Shown: positions 10,711-22,607, numbered from the stretch's first letter. The stretch is DNA of 64,000 nt from Hymenopus coronatus (GCA_030762935.1 CM060882.1:22697001-22761000); one strand, 5' to 3'. The notes: a model not told the origin generated them from the letters alone. A program made the numbers and translations.

Positions 10711-11566
10711 TCTCATGTGTTCCATTCACATTCTCTACATCTCTGCAACAAATTTTAGTTAAAAAGCTTATGCTTCTATTTACTTCATGCTAATCGAGAA
10801 ACATTGGCAGAAATAGTCTTATTATTTTCCTCCTTGTAAGTAGAGGCGAAATGAGGGAGTACCATAGGCTAAAGTGATAGTCAAAAGCTTCTTGCTATGT
10901 AACTGAAGTTCCTTTGTTTGTATGGACAGGAGTTAACAAATTCCTGTGTGAGAAAAGTATGTTTTTCAAAGCAGAAACGAAAAACCAGGGATATATGATA
11001 TGCTCCACGAAAAAAAAATGTTTATGACATAAATTGTGTGTTTTATCGCGATCTACATTTTCTGTAGAGTAAGTTTTTGTCCATCTTTTACGGTATAGCA
11101 GTTATGCACAATTCCGTAAAATTCATCCAGAATAAAGTCTACAGAGGCTATTCCCAGAAAATTCAAGATATAAATTTTATTTGCCATGTAAATATCTTTA
11201 ATATACGATATTTTAATCAAAATCGTTAGAGCCATTTTTAAGAAAATTAAAATTTTCGATTTTTTTTTTAATGTAAAGGTTAGTTTGGGGTAGGGGGATT
11301 TTCTTGAAAATCCTTGTATCGCATCCTTGGAAGATACCAAACTTAAATACCAAGTTTGGGCTTTAACGGTCTTTTCGTTTTTGCGTTATGCTGCCCACAG
11401 ACACACACACACACATACACAAACGGACATTTTTCTAAAAATGCTTTTTTTTGGATTCAGGGAGTGTCAAAACATGTATTCCCGATGAAATCTCGGTATC
11501 AAATTTTTGGGTACATTACAATACCTTCTCTCTACACTATGTACATAGTTCATATAGAGAAAGTGA
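10711..11566 (+). mobile_element. HLE-A complete, first of a head-to-tail pair
   Basis: Starts TCTCATGTG after an A-run. The CA microsatellite is at 11399-11420. Ends GAGAAAGTGA with hairpin ACTATGTACATAGTT. The next copy begins three bases later. Confidence 0.88.
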
Positions 11567-11569
11567 AAA

Positions 11570-12409
11570 TCTTATATGTTCCATTCACATGCCTTTCTCC
11601 ACATCTCTGTAACAAATTATTGTTTAAAAACTTATGCTTCTATTTACTTCAAGCTAATCGAGAAAAAAATAGCAGAAATAGTCTTATTAATTGCTTCCTT
11701 GTAAGTAGAAGCGAAATAAGGTAGTACTATAGGTTAAAGTGATAGTCAAAAGCTGGTTGCTATGTGACTGATGTTCCTTTGTTTGTATGGATAGGCGTTG
11801 ACAAATTCTTGTATGAGAAAAGTATGTTTTTTAAAGCGGAAACTAATAACAATCTTAAAAACGATCAATTCCACAAAAAAATGTATATAACATAAATTGT
11901 GTGTTTTAATGTGTTCTACATTTTTGTGTGGTAAGTTTTTGTCCATCTCTTACGGTTTAGCAGTTATGCAAAATTCCGTAAAATTCATCCGGAATAAAGT
12001 AAAGTAGTCTTCAGAGGCTATTCCCAGAAAATTCCAGATATACATTTTATTTGTTTGGTAAATATATTTAATATACGATATTTTAATCAAAATCGTTAGA
12101 GCCATTTTTGAGAAAATCAAAATGTTTGAAAAAAGTTACATGTAAAGGGTAGTTGGGGGTGGGGGAAAATTTTTGGAAATCTTCTTGTCGCATCCTTGGA
12201 AGATACCAAACTTAAATACCAAGTTTGGTATTCAGCGGTCTTTTCGTTTTTGAGCTATGTTGTCCACAGTCAGACACACACGGACCTTTTTTCTAAAAAT
12301 GCTTTTTTTTCATTAAGGAGGTCCTAAAACTTGTATTTCCGGTGAAATCTCAGAATCGAGTTTTTGTTACAGCGATGTAGAGAAAGACATGTGAATGGAA
12401 CACATCACT
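11570..12409 (+). mobile_element. HLE-A with two left ends
   Basis: A plus copy starts TCTTATATG. Near 12360, in place of its right hairpin, it switches to the last ~50 bp of a minus-oriented left terminus (GTAGAGAAAGACATGTGAAT, then GGAACACATCA). The copy is bounded by inverted left termini and has no right terminus. Confidence 0.8.
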
Positions 12410-12412
12410 TTT

Positions 12413-12600
12413 TTTAGAGTGTTTAACGCCCGCTTTTACATGTGGCACTGTAGGCGTGACACTGATGATACGTGGAGTGAAGTTGGAGTAGCGGTGGAAT
12501 GTAATGGCGGGGGAAACCAGAGAAAACCAGCCCGTGTGTCGCTTTGTCCAACTGAAATCACACATGCGGTCGCTTGCAATCGAACTCGGGCCACCTTTTG
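12413..12600 (-). mobile_element. SINE-c copy
   Basis: Shares GCGGTGGAATGTAATGG, GGGGGAAACC, TCGCTTTGTCCA and the B-box-like GAGTTCGATTGC (minus strand) with the 6.1 and 52.7 kb copies. The A-box half of the head is truncated. Confidence 0.68.
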
Positions 12601-12801
12601 TCTTTCTACTCGGCCCTTTGAGACTGATTATTTTCAGATAATTAATTTAAAGTAATCACAAATTAATAATTAATTATAATTTCAATAACAATATAATAAT
12701 AGTTATGAAAATGAAGTTGGTACTAGGAAAATACATAATGGCATATACCATTCAAATGTATAACAGGGTATTTCTTTTGTATTTCAACAAAATAGCCGAA
12801 A

Positions 12802-13027
12802 GCCCGCCTGGGTAGTGTGTAGTGCCTCACAATCAAAAGGTCGTGAGTTTGAATCTCGCTTAGGGTGAGTAACCCGGATAAGGTTTTTTTTTTTTTGGGG
12901 GGGGGGGTTCCCTTATCCTGAGAAGACGCATGTGGAGTAACTTTAAGCTACATGGACCCCGATATTATTTGAGCATCATTTCACCAATTCCATTCATCGT
13001 CCGACATGACCAACCAAGTTAAACAAA

Positions 13028-13069
<42 letters not shown>

Positions 13070-13081
13070 AAACAAACAAAC
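12802..13081 (+). mobile_element. SINE-d with poly-A tail
   Basis: The head GCCCGCCTGGGTAGTGTG, then TAGTGCCTC and GAGTTTGAATCTCGC, resembles a tRNA with A and B boxes. The body has a T12/G11 run (12887-12908), GGACCCCGATATTATTTG and TTCATCGTCC. It ends in a 40-A tract (13029-13068) plus CAAA repeats. The minus copy at 63015-63237 is its homologue. Confidence 0.82.
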
Positions 13082-13599
13082 GAAGGAAAGGAAATGTTTC
13101 TAAGTGCAAGCAAAGAGATTGTTAAAATCGTCCTGTCGCCTTTTGAAAGACAAGGAAATTCAAACAAATCCTCAAAAGGAGTATGCTGGATTTTCTCACC
13201 AGAGAACAAACAAGGTTATAAATTGTAGATTGTCAGAAATATGTAGTACAGATAGGAGTGTAAGTATATTTTAAAGAGAGTAGAAACGAAAACAAAGTCA
13301 GTCAGTTCTGGGCAGTCTTTTGAGTTGTTTTCAGTCAAGCATTCCTGATTCCTTCAAACGTTTTTCGCTCTCATTTCGTTATCTGAGAATAATAATTGTG
13401 CTGCAAGAGTGATAAATGGCGAGCTGATTTCTTGACAAAGATCAAGAAACAATAAACATCAACATTTACTGTTTCAACTGCTGTATTATTCACACAAAGG
13501 CATATTTGTGTCATGCGCACAAATCTCAAATCAGCAAGAGGACCCAACCTAAGGAGCTAGCATCGAACCCGAGGTCGCCCACACCTTACTGGCAATCAA
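13082..13599. other. unassigned spacer
   Basis: No gene or repeat recognised. Confidence 0.35.
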
Positions 13600-13815
13600 T
13601 TCAAAGCCAAACGTCGCGAGTTGCAATACCAGTACAGTAGCAGCCATTAAAAATTCCTGAGGAACAGGACGGGGAGGTCCCAAGTATAATAACCGGCATA
13701 CTTGGAAGATAATGGGGTTATATTTCACCGCACTTGCGTGGATTTTACTCTTTTACTTGAGAACGAAATAAATTAACTACACTTTTATTGCAAACATTTA
13801 ATGTTTTTACGGTAT
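13600..13815 (+). repeat. two-copy dispersed repeat R1, copy 1
   Basis: Shares the run from GCC(A)AACGTCG through GGGGAGG, CCAAGTATAATAACCGGC and TTGGA-GAT, then GGGGTT-TATTTCA, with 47353-47560. Class unknown; it may be a further SINE-like family. Confidence 0.55.
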
Positions 13816-13883
13816 AATACAGTCGTAAATGTATTTTATAATATTGAAGGTTAACTCACACGAAATTAACACTAAAGTAAAAA

Positions 13884-14200
13884 TCTGAGGTGTACCGTTC
13901 ACATGACTTTCAGCATATCCCTGCATCAAATAATCCTTACAAAGCTTATACTTCTATTTACCTTATGCTAATAAGAAAAAAATTAGCAGAAATAGTCTAA
14001 TTACTCGCTTCCTTGTAAGTAGAAGCGAAATAAAGGACAACCGTAGGTTAAAGTGATAGTCAAAAGCTGGTTGCTATGTCAATGAAGTTCCTTTGTTTAT
14101 ATGGATAGGAGTTGACAAGTTCCTGTATGAGAAAAATATGTTTTTCATAGCAGAAACCAAAAATAAGTAATGTCACAAAAACGACAACTCCACGAAAAAA
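13884..14200 (+). mobile_element. HLE-A left-end fragment, tandem with the next copy
   Basis: 317 bp from the left terminus (TCTGAGGTG) to CCACGAAAAAA, where a second plus copy starts. The consensus continues CCACGAAAAAAATGTAT, so the second copy lies in an A-run of the first. The remainder of the first copy is not found beyond 15081. Confidence 0.82.
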
Positions 14201-15081
14201 TCTGATGTGTACCATTCACATGATTTTCACCATATCCCTGCAACAAACAAGTCTTAAAAAGCTTATACTTCTATTTACTTTATACTAATCAGAAAAAATT
14301 AGCAGAAATAGTCTAATTACTCGCTTCCTTGTAAGTAGAAGCGAAACAAAGGACAACCGTAGGTTAAAGTGATAGTCAAAAGCTGGTTGCTATGTCAATG
14401 AAGTTCCTTTGTCTATACGGATAGGAGTTGACAAGTTCCTGTATGAGAAAAGTATACGTTTTTCATAGCAGAAACCAAAAATAAGGAATGTCTCAAAAAC
14501 GACGAACTCCACGAAAAAAATGTATATAACATAAATTGTGTGCTTTAATCTTCTCTACATTTTTTGTGTAGTAAGTTTTTGTCCATCTCTTACGGTTTAG
14601 CAGTTATTCATAATTATGTAACATTTATCCTGAATAAACTACTCTTCAGAGGCTATTCCCAGAAAATTCAAGATATACATTTTATTTGTCAGGTAAATAT
14701 GTTTGATATACGAAATTTTAATGAAAATCGTTAGAGTCATTTTTGAGAAAATCAAAATTTTCGAAAAAAGTTCCATGTAAAGGGTAGTCGGGGGTGGGGG
14801 GATTTTTCTCAAAATCTTCGTGTCGCATCCCTGGAAGATACTAAACTTAAATACCAAGTTTGGTATTTTACCGACTTTTCGTTTTTGAGTTATCGTGTTC
14901 ACAAGCTCACGGACACACGGACACACACACACACACACATGGACCTTTTTGTGAAAATGCTTTTTTTGGATATTGGGGACCCTAAAACATATATTTCCGG
15001 TGAAATCTCGGTATCGAATTTTTTGGTGGAGTGCAACACTTTCTCTATACACTATGTACAAAATGCGTAAGGAGAAAGTAA
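14201..15081 (+). mobile_element. HLE-A, complete copy (881 bp)
   Basis: Left end TCTGATGTGTACC; CA microsatellite at 14913-14938; right arm degraded (TAAGGAGAAAGTAA). The first 300 bp closely match the partial copy immediately upstream. Confidence 0.88.
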
Positions 15082-15119
15082 AAAGTGGCACTTAAAGTAA
15101 CGACAGATAGCAAAGGGTT

Positions 15120-15205
15120 AAAATCCGCTCCCTCATGGGGGATTTAAAATCGGGCGCATGCCGTGACCGGAAACCAGTAACGCTCTAGGCCACTGCGGAC
15201 AGGTG
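15120..15205 (-). mobile_element. possible tRNA-like SINE head
   Basis: The minus strand carries GTGGCCTAGAGCG and GATTTTAAATCCC at roughly tRNA spacing, like degenerate A and B boxes. No second copy was seen. Confidence 0.3.
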
Positions 15206-15442
15206 TTGCGCAAAGCATATCTTTGAAATTGAAGAGCTCACGAGCCAGCTCACGAGCCAGCTCCCGGCAGTCAGAGCAACTAAGCTTGCAGTGAGCTGAT
15301 TAGCGGCCATCATGCTTCAGCGACCAGAGGCGACGAAATGGCTAACTACAAGGTCAGTCAGATGTTCACTCCAAATACCAACGAGGGGAAGATATCTAGC
15401 TGAAAATTTTAACAATAAACATGCATTTAAAAATACTTTATG

Positions 15443-17352
15443 TTTTTACTTTCTCTACACGTACTATTTAGATAGTGTATAGAGAAGGTATTGTATTGCA
15501 CCCAAAAATGCGATACCAAAATTTCACCTGAAATACATGTTTTGAGACCCGCTGAATCAAAAAAAGCATTTTTAGAAACATTTCCGTGTGTGTGTGTCCG
15601 TGTGTGTCTGTGGGCAGCATAGCTCAAAACGAAAAGAGTTTGGTATTTAAGTTTGGTATCTTCAAAGGATGCGACACGAAGATTTTCAGGAAAATCCCCC
15701 TACCCCAACTTCCCTTTACATTGAAACATTTTTCAAGAATCTTTATTTTCTCAAAAATAGCTCTAACGATTTTGATTAAAATATGGTATATTAAAAATAT
15801 TTACATGACAAATATAATGTATATATTGAATTTTCTGGAAATGGTCTCTGATAACCTGTTTATTCGTGTTGAATTTTGCTGGAATTTTCATAACTGGTAA
15901 ACCGTAAGAGATAGACTAAAAGTTAATAAACAAAAATATAGATTTAATCCAAACATGCAATTTGTGTCATATACAAGGGCTGTTCTAGAAGCACCTGACC
16001 TACCAAAAAGCAGTAAAATTTGGGGAAAAGCATATTTATTTCTCTACATAGTCTTTCAGCTTGATACAGTTTCTCAACGATGTTCAGTAGCTTCGATACC
16101 CTGTTTATAGTGAGAACTATCGAGGTCTGCAAAATAGCCATCAACTGCGGACTTCACCTCTTCATTGTTGGCAAATCTTCTACAACCAAGCCATTTCCTC
16201 AAATTTGGAAACACAAAATAATCAGAGGGGATAAATCTGGAGAATAGTTTGCATGAGGAAGCAATTCCAGCTTTAGCTCATTGATTTTCGCCGTGGTGAT
16301 AATGGACGTGTGAACTGGTGCATTAGCTTGATTAAACAAAACATTTTATTTGCCAAATACGGCCGTTTTTTTGCTCGATTTCATCACTCAAACGCTGTAA
16401 CAAATTCGCATAATATTCACTATTGATTACTTTTCCTTTTTTGAGATAATCAGTGAAAATTATCCCACATGTGACCCAGAAAACTGAGGTCATTATTTTG
16501 CCTACAGATGCAACTGTCTTCGCCTTCGTTGGAGCCGATTCTCCCCTTTCAATCCACTGTTTTGATTGTCCCTTCGTCTCAGGTGTGAAGTGTTATAAAT
16601 CAAAGCAGAAACTTGGCTTTATTGCAGCGAAACATTTTCAAACACTCGAATGAAACTTCCTCACGACGCTGTTTTTGTTCTATTGTGAGCAAACGCGGCA
16701 CTCACCTTGCACACAACTTTCTCAAATGCAAATTTTTAGTCAGTATGCGATGTATAGAACTTTTTGAAATGCCTGCAATGTCTGCTAACTTGCGCACCTT
16801 CAGTCGACGGTTATCCAATACCATTTTGTGGATTTTCTTTACAATTTCTGGACTGGTCCATTTCTGTACTGGTAACTGGTAGCGATGTTCGTCTTGGCAG
16901 CTCGTACGGCCGCGCTTAAACTCTGCCACCCAATATTTAACTGTTTCAAATGAAGGAGCAAACTCCCCCAAAGTAGAATCTAGCTCAGCTTTAATATTAG
17001 TTGGACTAAGACCTTTCAAATGAAAGTATTGTATCACATGACGCTGACCAGTTTTGTCCACAAATTCGCTGAGAGCATTCGCTAATGATGGCTGCCAAAC
17101 AAATACTAAACAATGTAAAATCTCAAACTTCAAACTTAAGCACTCTAAGGTTGGTACTTTTTACCATTGTTGTTTGAAACAACAACCGCTATCTATACGT
17201 CAGGTCGGGTATCTCCGGGACAGCCTCTGTATGACCGTTTTTGAGATATTCCTTTTTATTGGTTCAGTTTTAAACAACCTAACTTTTCTCAAACTGGATC
17301 ATACAAATAAAAACCGAAACTCCATTGTGTGATATAGCGACCAGCTTTTAAA
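15443..17352 (-). mobile_element. HLE-A split by a mariner insertion
   Basis: The right-end hairpin (15446-15490) through AATTTGTGTCA at 15969 belongs to one HLE. After the mariner (15974-17229) the same element resumes in register at TGACCGTTTTTGAGATATTC and stops at the next HLE left end. The left terminus is missing. Confidence 0.85.
15972..17231 (-). mobile_element. mariner element, near full-length and dead
   Basis: About 1.26 kb between TA dinucleotides (15972-15973, 17230-17231). Terminal inverted repeats starting CAAGGGCTGTTC and CAGAGGCTGTCC match at 19 of 28 positions, and every difference is a transition. The minus-strand transposase shows YFHLKGLSPTNIKAELD (helix-turn-helix), KVRKLADIAGISKSSIHRIL, FTPETKGQSKQW, GIIFTDYLKKGK and EYYANLLQRL. 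Stops and at least two frameshifts follow. The first catalytic aspartate is unrecognisable, the second is replaced in QANAPVHT (D to A), and the third (SDYF) lies after a one-base deletion. It cannot encode an active enzyme. Confidence 0.9.
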
Positions 17353-17354
17353 AT

Positions 17355-18077
17355 AATGTGCTGCGTTCCATTCACATGACTTTCTCTACGTCCCCGGAGC
17401 AAATTATTGTTAAACAGATTATACTTCTATTTAATTCATGCTAATCGAGAAAAAATAGCAGAAATAGTCTTATTACTTGCTTCCTTGTAAGTAGATGTAA
17501 AATAAGGAAGTACCTTAGGTTAAAGTGATAGTCAAAGCTGGTTGCTATATGACTGAAGTTCCTTTGTTTGTATGGACAGGAGTTGACAAATTCCTGTGTA
17601 AAAAGTATAAGTTTTTTAAAACTGAAACCAAAAACAAGGAATATCTTAAAAACGATCAACTCCACGAAAAAAAAAAATATATATAACATGTGCTCTACAT
17701 TTTCTGTGTAGTAAGTTTTTGTCCATCTCTTACGGTTTAGCAGTAATACAAAATTCCCTAAAATTCTTCCAGAATAAAGAAGTCTTCAGAGGCTATTCCC
17801 AGAAAATTCAAGATATACATTTTATTTGTCAGGTAAATATCTTTAATATACGATATCTTAAACAAAATCGTTAGAGCCGGTTTTGAGAAAATCAAAATTG
17901 TCAAAAAAAGTTCTATGTAAAGGGTACTTTGATGTGGGGGATTTTTTTTTTCAAAATCCTCGTGTCGCATCCCTAGAAGATATTAAACTTAAATACCAAG
18001 TTTGGTATTGAACGGTCTTTTCGTTTTTGAGTTATGCCGTCCACGGACACACACACACACACAACACACACACACAC
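17355..18077 (+). mobile_element. HLE-A, stops in the CA tract
   Basis: Left end lightly degraded (TGCTGCGTTCCATTCAC). Runs to the CA microsatellite at 18049-18076, where an opposed complete copy begins. The missing right end does not reappear after 18971. Confidence 0.84.
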
Positions 18078-18081
18078 TTTT

Positions 18082-18971
18082 TTACTTTCTCTATACGCAC
18101 TATGTACATAGTGTATAGAGAAGGTATTGCATCCTACCCAAAACTTCAATACCGAGATTTCACCGGAAATATATGTTTTAGGGTCCCCAATATCCAAAAA
18201 AAGCATTTTTACAAAAAGGTCAGTGTGTGTGTGTGTCCGTGTGTCCGTGTATGTGTGTCCGTGAGTCTGTGAACACGATAACTTAAAACGAAAAGTCGGT
18301 AAAATACCAAACTTGGTATTTAAGTTTAGTATCTTCCAGGGATGCGACACGAAGATTTTGAGAAAAAACCCCTCCACCCCCAACTACCCTTTATATGGAA
18401 CTTTTTTAGAAAAGTTTTATTTTCTCAAAAATGGCTCTAACGATTTTGATTAAAATTTCGTATATTAAACATATTTACTTGACAAATAAAAGGTACATCT
18501 TGAATTTTCTGGGAATAGCCTCTGAAGAGTAGTTTATTCTGGATGAATTTTACTGAATTTTGAATAACTGCTAAACCGTAAGAGAAGGACAAAAACTTAC
18601 TACACAAAAAATGTAGAGCACATTAAAAAACACAATTTGTGTTATATACATTTTTTTCGTGGAGTTTGTCTTTTTTGAGACATTCCATATTTTTGGTTTC
18701 TGCTATGAAAAACGTATAACTTTCTCATACAGGAACTTGTCAACTCCGATCCATATAAATAAAGGAACTTAATTGACATAGCAACCAGCTTTTGACTATC
18801 ACTTTAAGCTATGGTAGTCCCTTATTTCGCTTCTGCTTACAAGGAAGCAAGTAATAAGACCATTTCTGCTAATTTTTTTCTGATTAGCATAAAGTAAATA
18901 GAAGTATAAGTTTTTTAAGTATAATTTGTTGCAGAAATGTAGAGAAAGTCATGTGAATGGTACATATCAGA
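18082..18971 (-). mobile_element. HLE-A, complete copy (890 bp)
   Basis: Right-end hairpin ACTATGTACATAGTGTATAG at 18100, GT microsatellite 18222-18262, left end GTAGAGAAAGTCATGTGAAT then CATATCAGA. Confidence 0.9.
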
Positions 18972-19291
18972 TTTTTATTACACATTTATACATCGAAAAC
19001 TATTATATTATTAATAATACTATAAACATTATACTGTACAACTAATGATATACAAAGAATATGATTATACACTGTACCAGTCTTAGCAATACTAGAACGC
19101 TTTTAATTGTCGATGTAATGATAAAACAAAAGATATTTGGACAATTCAATTTCAATATCACTTCACTACCTTGCCCTTTCACATGTAACGAGACTCGTGG
19201 AGCAGCTTGTCGTTCCTTGCGCTCCACTCTCACAAATATCGAACTCAGGAATCTCAGACAGCAGCACGTCACAACAATCTAAATCACTCTG

Positions 19292-19449
19292 AGAACAGAC
19301 ATACACACGAACCTTTTTTCCGAAAATGTTTTTTTTTGGATTTAGGGGCACTTAAAACATGTATTTCCGGTGAAATCTCTGTATCGAATTTTTTGGTGGA
19401 GTGCACACTATACACTAAGTACATAGTACGTGAAGAGAAAATAAAAACC
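19292..19449 (+). mobile_element. HLE right-end fragment
   Basis: Begins near the microsatellite position (CATACACACGAACC) and runs to the hairpin (CTAAGTACATAGTACGTG), ending GAGAAAATAA. Confidence 0.75.
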
Positions 19450-19641
19450 GACATTACTTATGAGATAACCTCTTACAACTAAAGGCGGGTTTTCCAAGCG
19501 GCGGATTTATTATGTCTTGAACACATCATCTAAAGCGTTGTGTGTTGTGTTTTTCTAAAAACGAATTAAAACTTTTCTAACCGCACTAATTCTCTAGTTG
19601 TGAACGGATTAAAAATCAGTAGTGTGTTGAAACACAAAACA

Positions 19642-20408
19642 TCAGATATGTTCCATTCACATGACTTTTTCTACACCTTCGTAACAAATTATTGTTAAAA
19701 AGCTTATGCTTCTATTTACTTCATGCTAATCAAGAAAAACTTAGCAGAAATAGTTTTATTATTTGCTACCTTGTAAGTAGAAGCAAAATAAGGGAAACCA
19801 TAGGCTAAACTGATAGTCAAAAACTGGTTGCTATGTGACTGAAGTTCCTTTGTTTGTATGGATAGGAGTTGACAAATTCCTGTATGAGAAAAGTATAAGC
19901 TGAAACCAAAAACAACAAATACCTTAAAAACGATCACCTTCACGAAAAAAACGTATATAACATAACGTGTGTGTTTTAATGTGCTCTACATTTTCTGTGT
20001 AGTATGTTTTTATCCATTCTTAGGGTTTAGCAGATATGAAAAATTCCGTAAAATTCATCCAGAATAAAGTAGTCTTCAGAGGCTATTCCCAGAAAATTCA
20101 AGATATACATTTTATTTGTTAGGTAAATATCTGTAATATACGATATTTTAATCAAAATCGTTAGAGCCATTTCTTAGAAAATCAAAATTTTTGAAAAATG
20201 TTCCATGTAAATGGTAGTTGGATGTGGGGGATTTTCTTGAAAATCTTCGTGTCGCATCCTTGGAAGATACCAAACCTAAATACTAAATTTGGTTTCAAGG
20301 GGATCCAAAACATATATTTCCGGTGAAATCTCGTTATCGAATTTTTGGGTGAAATACAATATCTACCTTGTCTATACACTATGTACATAGTTCGTATAGA
20401 GAAAGTAA
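19642..20408 (+). mobile_element. HLE-A copy lacking the CA tract
   Basis: Left end TCAGATATGTTCC; right end CGTATAGAGAAAGTAA. At about 20285 TTTGG joins directly to TTTCAAGGGG, so the CA microsatellite and ~90 bp around it are deleted. Confidence 0.85.
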
Positions 20409-20460
20409 AACGTACTAGTTGTGGCTGTTTTAAGACTGTGAGAATATAGAGAACGAAATT

Positions 20461-20487
20461 GTCTATAAGTACGTGTAGAGAAAGTAA
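20461..20487 (+). mobile_element. HLE right-end arm scrap
   Basis: Only the last ~25 bases (AAGTACGTGTAGAGAAAG, then TAA) of a right terminus remain. Confidence 0.55.
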
Positions 20488-21357
20488 AAATTGATTATCG
20501 CTTTAGGCTAGGCTAGGCTAGGCTAGGCTAGGCTAGGCTAGGCTAGGCTAGGCTAGGCTAGGCTAGGCTAGGCTAGGCTAGGCTAGGCTAGGCTAGGCTA
20601 GGCTAGGCTAGGCTAGGCTAGGCTAGGCTAGGCTAGGCTAGGCTAGGCTAGGCTAGGCTAGGCTAGGCTAGGCTAGGCTAGGCTAGGCTAGGCTAGGCTA
20701 GGCTAGGCTAGGCTAGGCTAGGCTAGGCTAGGCTAGGCTAGGCTAGGCTAGGCTAGGCTAGGCTAGGCTAGGCTAGGCTAGGCTAGGCTAGGCTAGGCTA
20801 GGCTAGGCTAGGCTAGGCTAGGCTAGGCTAGGCTAGGCTAGGCTAGGCTAGGCTAGGCTAGGCTAGGCTAGGCTAGGCTAGGCTAGGCTAGGCTAGGCTA
20901 GGCTAGGCTAGGCTAGGCTAGGCTAGGCTAGGCTAGGCTAGGCTAGGCTAGGCTAGGCTAGGCTAGGCTAGGCTAGGCTAGGCTAGGCTAGGCTAGGCTA
21001 GGCTAGGCTAGGCTAGGCTAGGCTAGGCTAGGCTAGGCTAGGCTAGGCTAGGCTAGGCTAGGCTAGGCTAGGCTAGGCTAGGCTAGGCTAGGCTAGGCTA
21101 GGCTAGGCTAGGCTAGGCTAGGCTAGGCTAGGCTAGGCTAGGCTAGGCTAGGCTAGGCTTGGCTTGGCTTGGCTTGGCTTGGCTTGGCTTGGCTTGGCTT
21201 GGCTTAGTTATTTCCCTTCAACTTACAAGGAAGCAAGTACTAAGACTATTTCTGCTAAGGTTTATCTCTATTAGTACAATTTAGATAAAAGACTAAGTTT
21301 TGTAGCAATAATTTGTTTGTAGAACAGCTAGAGAGTCATGTGAATGGAGCACATCAG
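20488..21357 (-). mobile_element. HLE-B-like left end carrying the GGCTA array
   Basis: TTGATTATCGCTTTA at 20491 and GTTATTTCCCTTCAACTTAC at 21206 match the two sides of the stretch that in other copies reads GACTATCGATTTAGCCTAG then TATTCCC. The array therefore lies inside this element. It ends ACAGCTAGAGAGTCATG, then the small hairpin and CAGA. Confidence 0.75.
20506..21205 (+). repeat. pentanucleotide satellite (GGCTA)130(GGCTT)10
   Basis: 20506-21155 is 650 bp of uninterrupted GGCTA (130 units). 21156-21205 is 50 bp of uninterrupted GGCTT (10 units). No other variant occurs and the switch is abrupt. It is not the arthropod telomere repeat (TTAGG) nor the nematode one (TTAGGC), though it resembles both. 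Confidence 0.97.
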
Positions 21358-21659
21358 AGTATTCTTCTTGTGATCATCAGAGACGAGTGAATGTCTGAAA
21401 TTGGTAATTTCGAAATGCCAGTGGGAGAGTAATTAACGCAGGCTTAATATTCTCTGCCGAGGCATGGTTTCATTTACATGGCTATGCTCCGTCGTAGAAT
21501 AACAGATACTGAGGCACGGAGGAACCTGATCTCACTCAGACATTCCCATGCATGACGTGAAAATTGCTGTGCGGTGTTCAGTAAATGCAAACAGAATATT
21601 AGCACTTATATTTTCTGAAGAAACAACAAACCAGAGGGATACAGGAACGTCTTACAACT
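21358..21659. other. unassigned spacer
   Basis: No gene or repeat recognised. Confidence 0.35.
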
Positions 21660-21661
21660 GT

Positions 21662-22603
21662 TTTACTATGTACAATGTACATAGGGATAGAGAAGGTGTT
21701 GTAATGCACCCCAAAATTCGATACCGAGATTTCACCGCAAATATATGTTTTGGAGTCCCCTGAGTCCAAAAAAAGCATTTTTAAAAAACGGTCTGTGTGT
21801 GTCTGTGGACAGCATAGCCCCAAAACAAAAAGACTGTTAAATACCAAACTTGGTATTTAGGTTTAGCATCTTCCAAGGATGCGACACGAAGATTTTCAAA
21901 AAAAAGTCCCCCCACCACAAACTACCCTTTACATGGAAAAAATTTCGAAAATTTTGATGTTCTTAAAAACTGCTGTCATAGCCAAAAATATAACTTAAAC
22001 CTCTTCAACAAAAAAAATCAATATTTATTAAAAATATCAATCTCAAAAAAACAATAAATTGATTTTGATTAAAATCCCGTATATTAATGCTATGTATGTC
22101 CGAAATAAAATGTATATTTCGAGTTTTTTGGGAATAGCCTCTGAAGACCTCTTTATTCTGGATGAATTTTGCTGAATTTTGCTTTACTGCTAAACCGTCA
22201 GAGATTGAAAAAAACGTACTACACAAAAAAACGTACATCATGACAAAACACACAATGTTTGTCCTTTACGTTTTTTTGTGGAGGTAACCGTTTTCGAGAT
22301 ATTCCTTGTTTTGGTTTCAATTGTGAAGTACTTAAATTTTTCTCACACAGGCAGTGTCTGTTTTTCTTTTGCTCTACTCCTGAACAAGCAAAGAAGTGAT
22401 TTGCAATGACAATCGCACAAGGATAGCTTTTAAAACATTTGACAATCACTTTAGCATAGTGCATTCCCTTCTACTTATAAGGAACTACGTAATAACATTC
22501 TGCTAACATTTATCTTGATTAGCATTGTGTACAAAGAAGAAGAATATTTTGTAGGAGTTTTGTAGAGGAGCTAGAGAAAGTCATGTGAGTGTAACACTTC
22601 AGA
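21662..22603 (-). mobile_element. HLE-B, nearly complete, with ~65-bp insertion
   Basis: The right hairpin is the B form (CTATGTACAATGTACATAGG; outer arm lost) and the left end is the B form (GAGCTAGAGAAAGTCATG). Between 21972 and 22060 an A/T-rich segment interrupts the otherwise conserved CTCTAACGATTTTGATTA block. Confidence 0.85.
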
Positions 22604-22607
22604 TTTT

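Noticed and set aside
10711..12409. LTR retrotransposon (two direct ~850-bp repeats)
   Set aside because: The two units abut with no internal region, lack TG...CA ends, primer-binding site or polymerase genes, and are tandem HLEs.
20506..21205. Telomere or interstitial telomeric sequence
   Set aside because: The unit GGCTA is not a known arthropod telomere repeat, and the array is embedded inside a mobile element.
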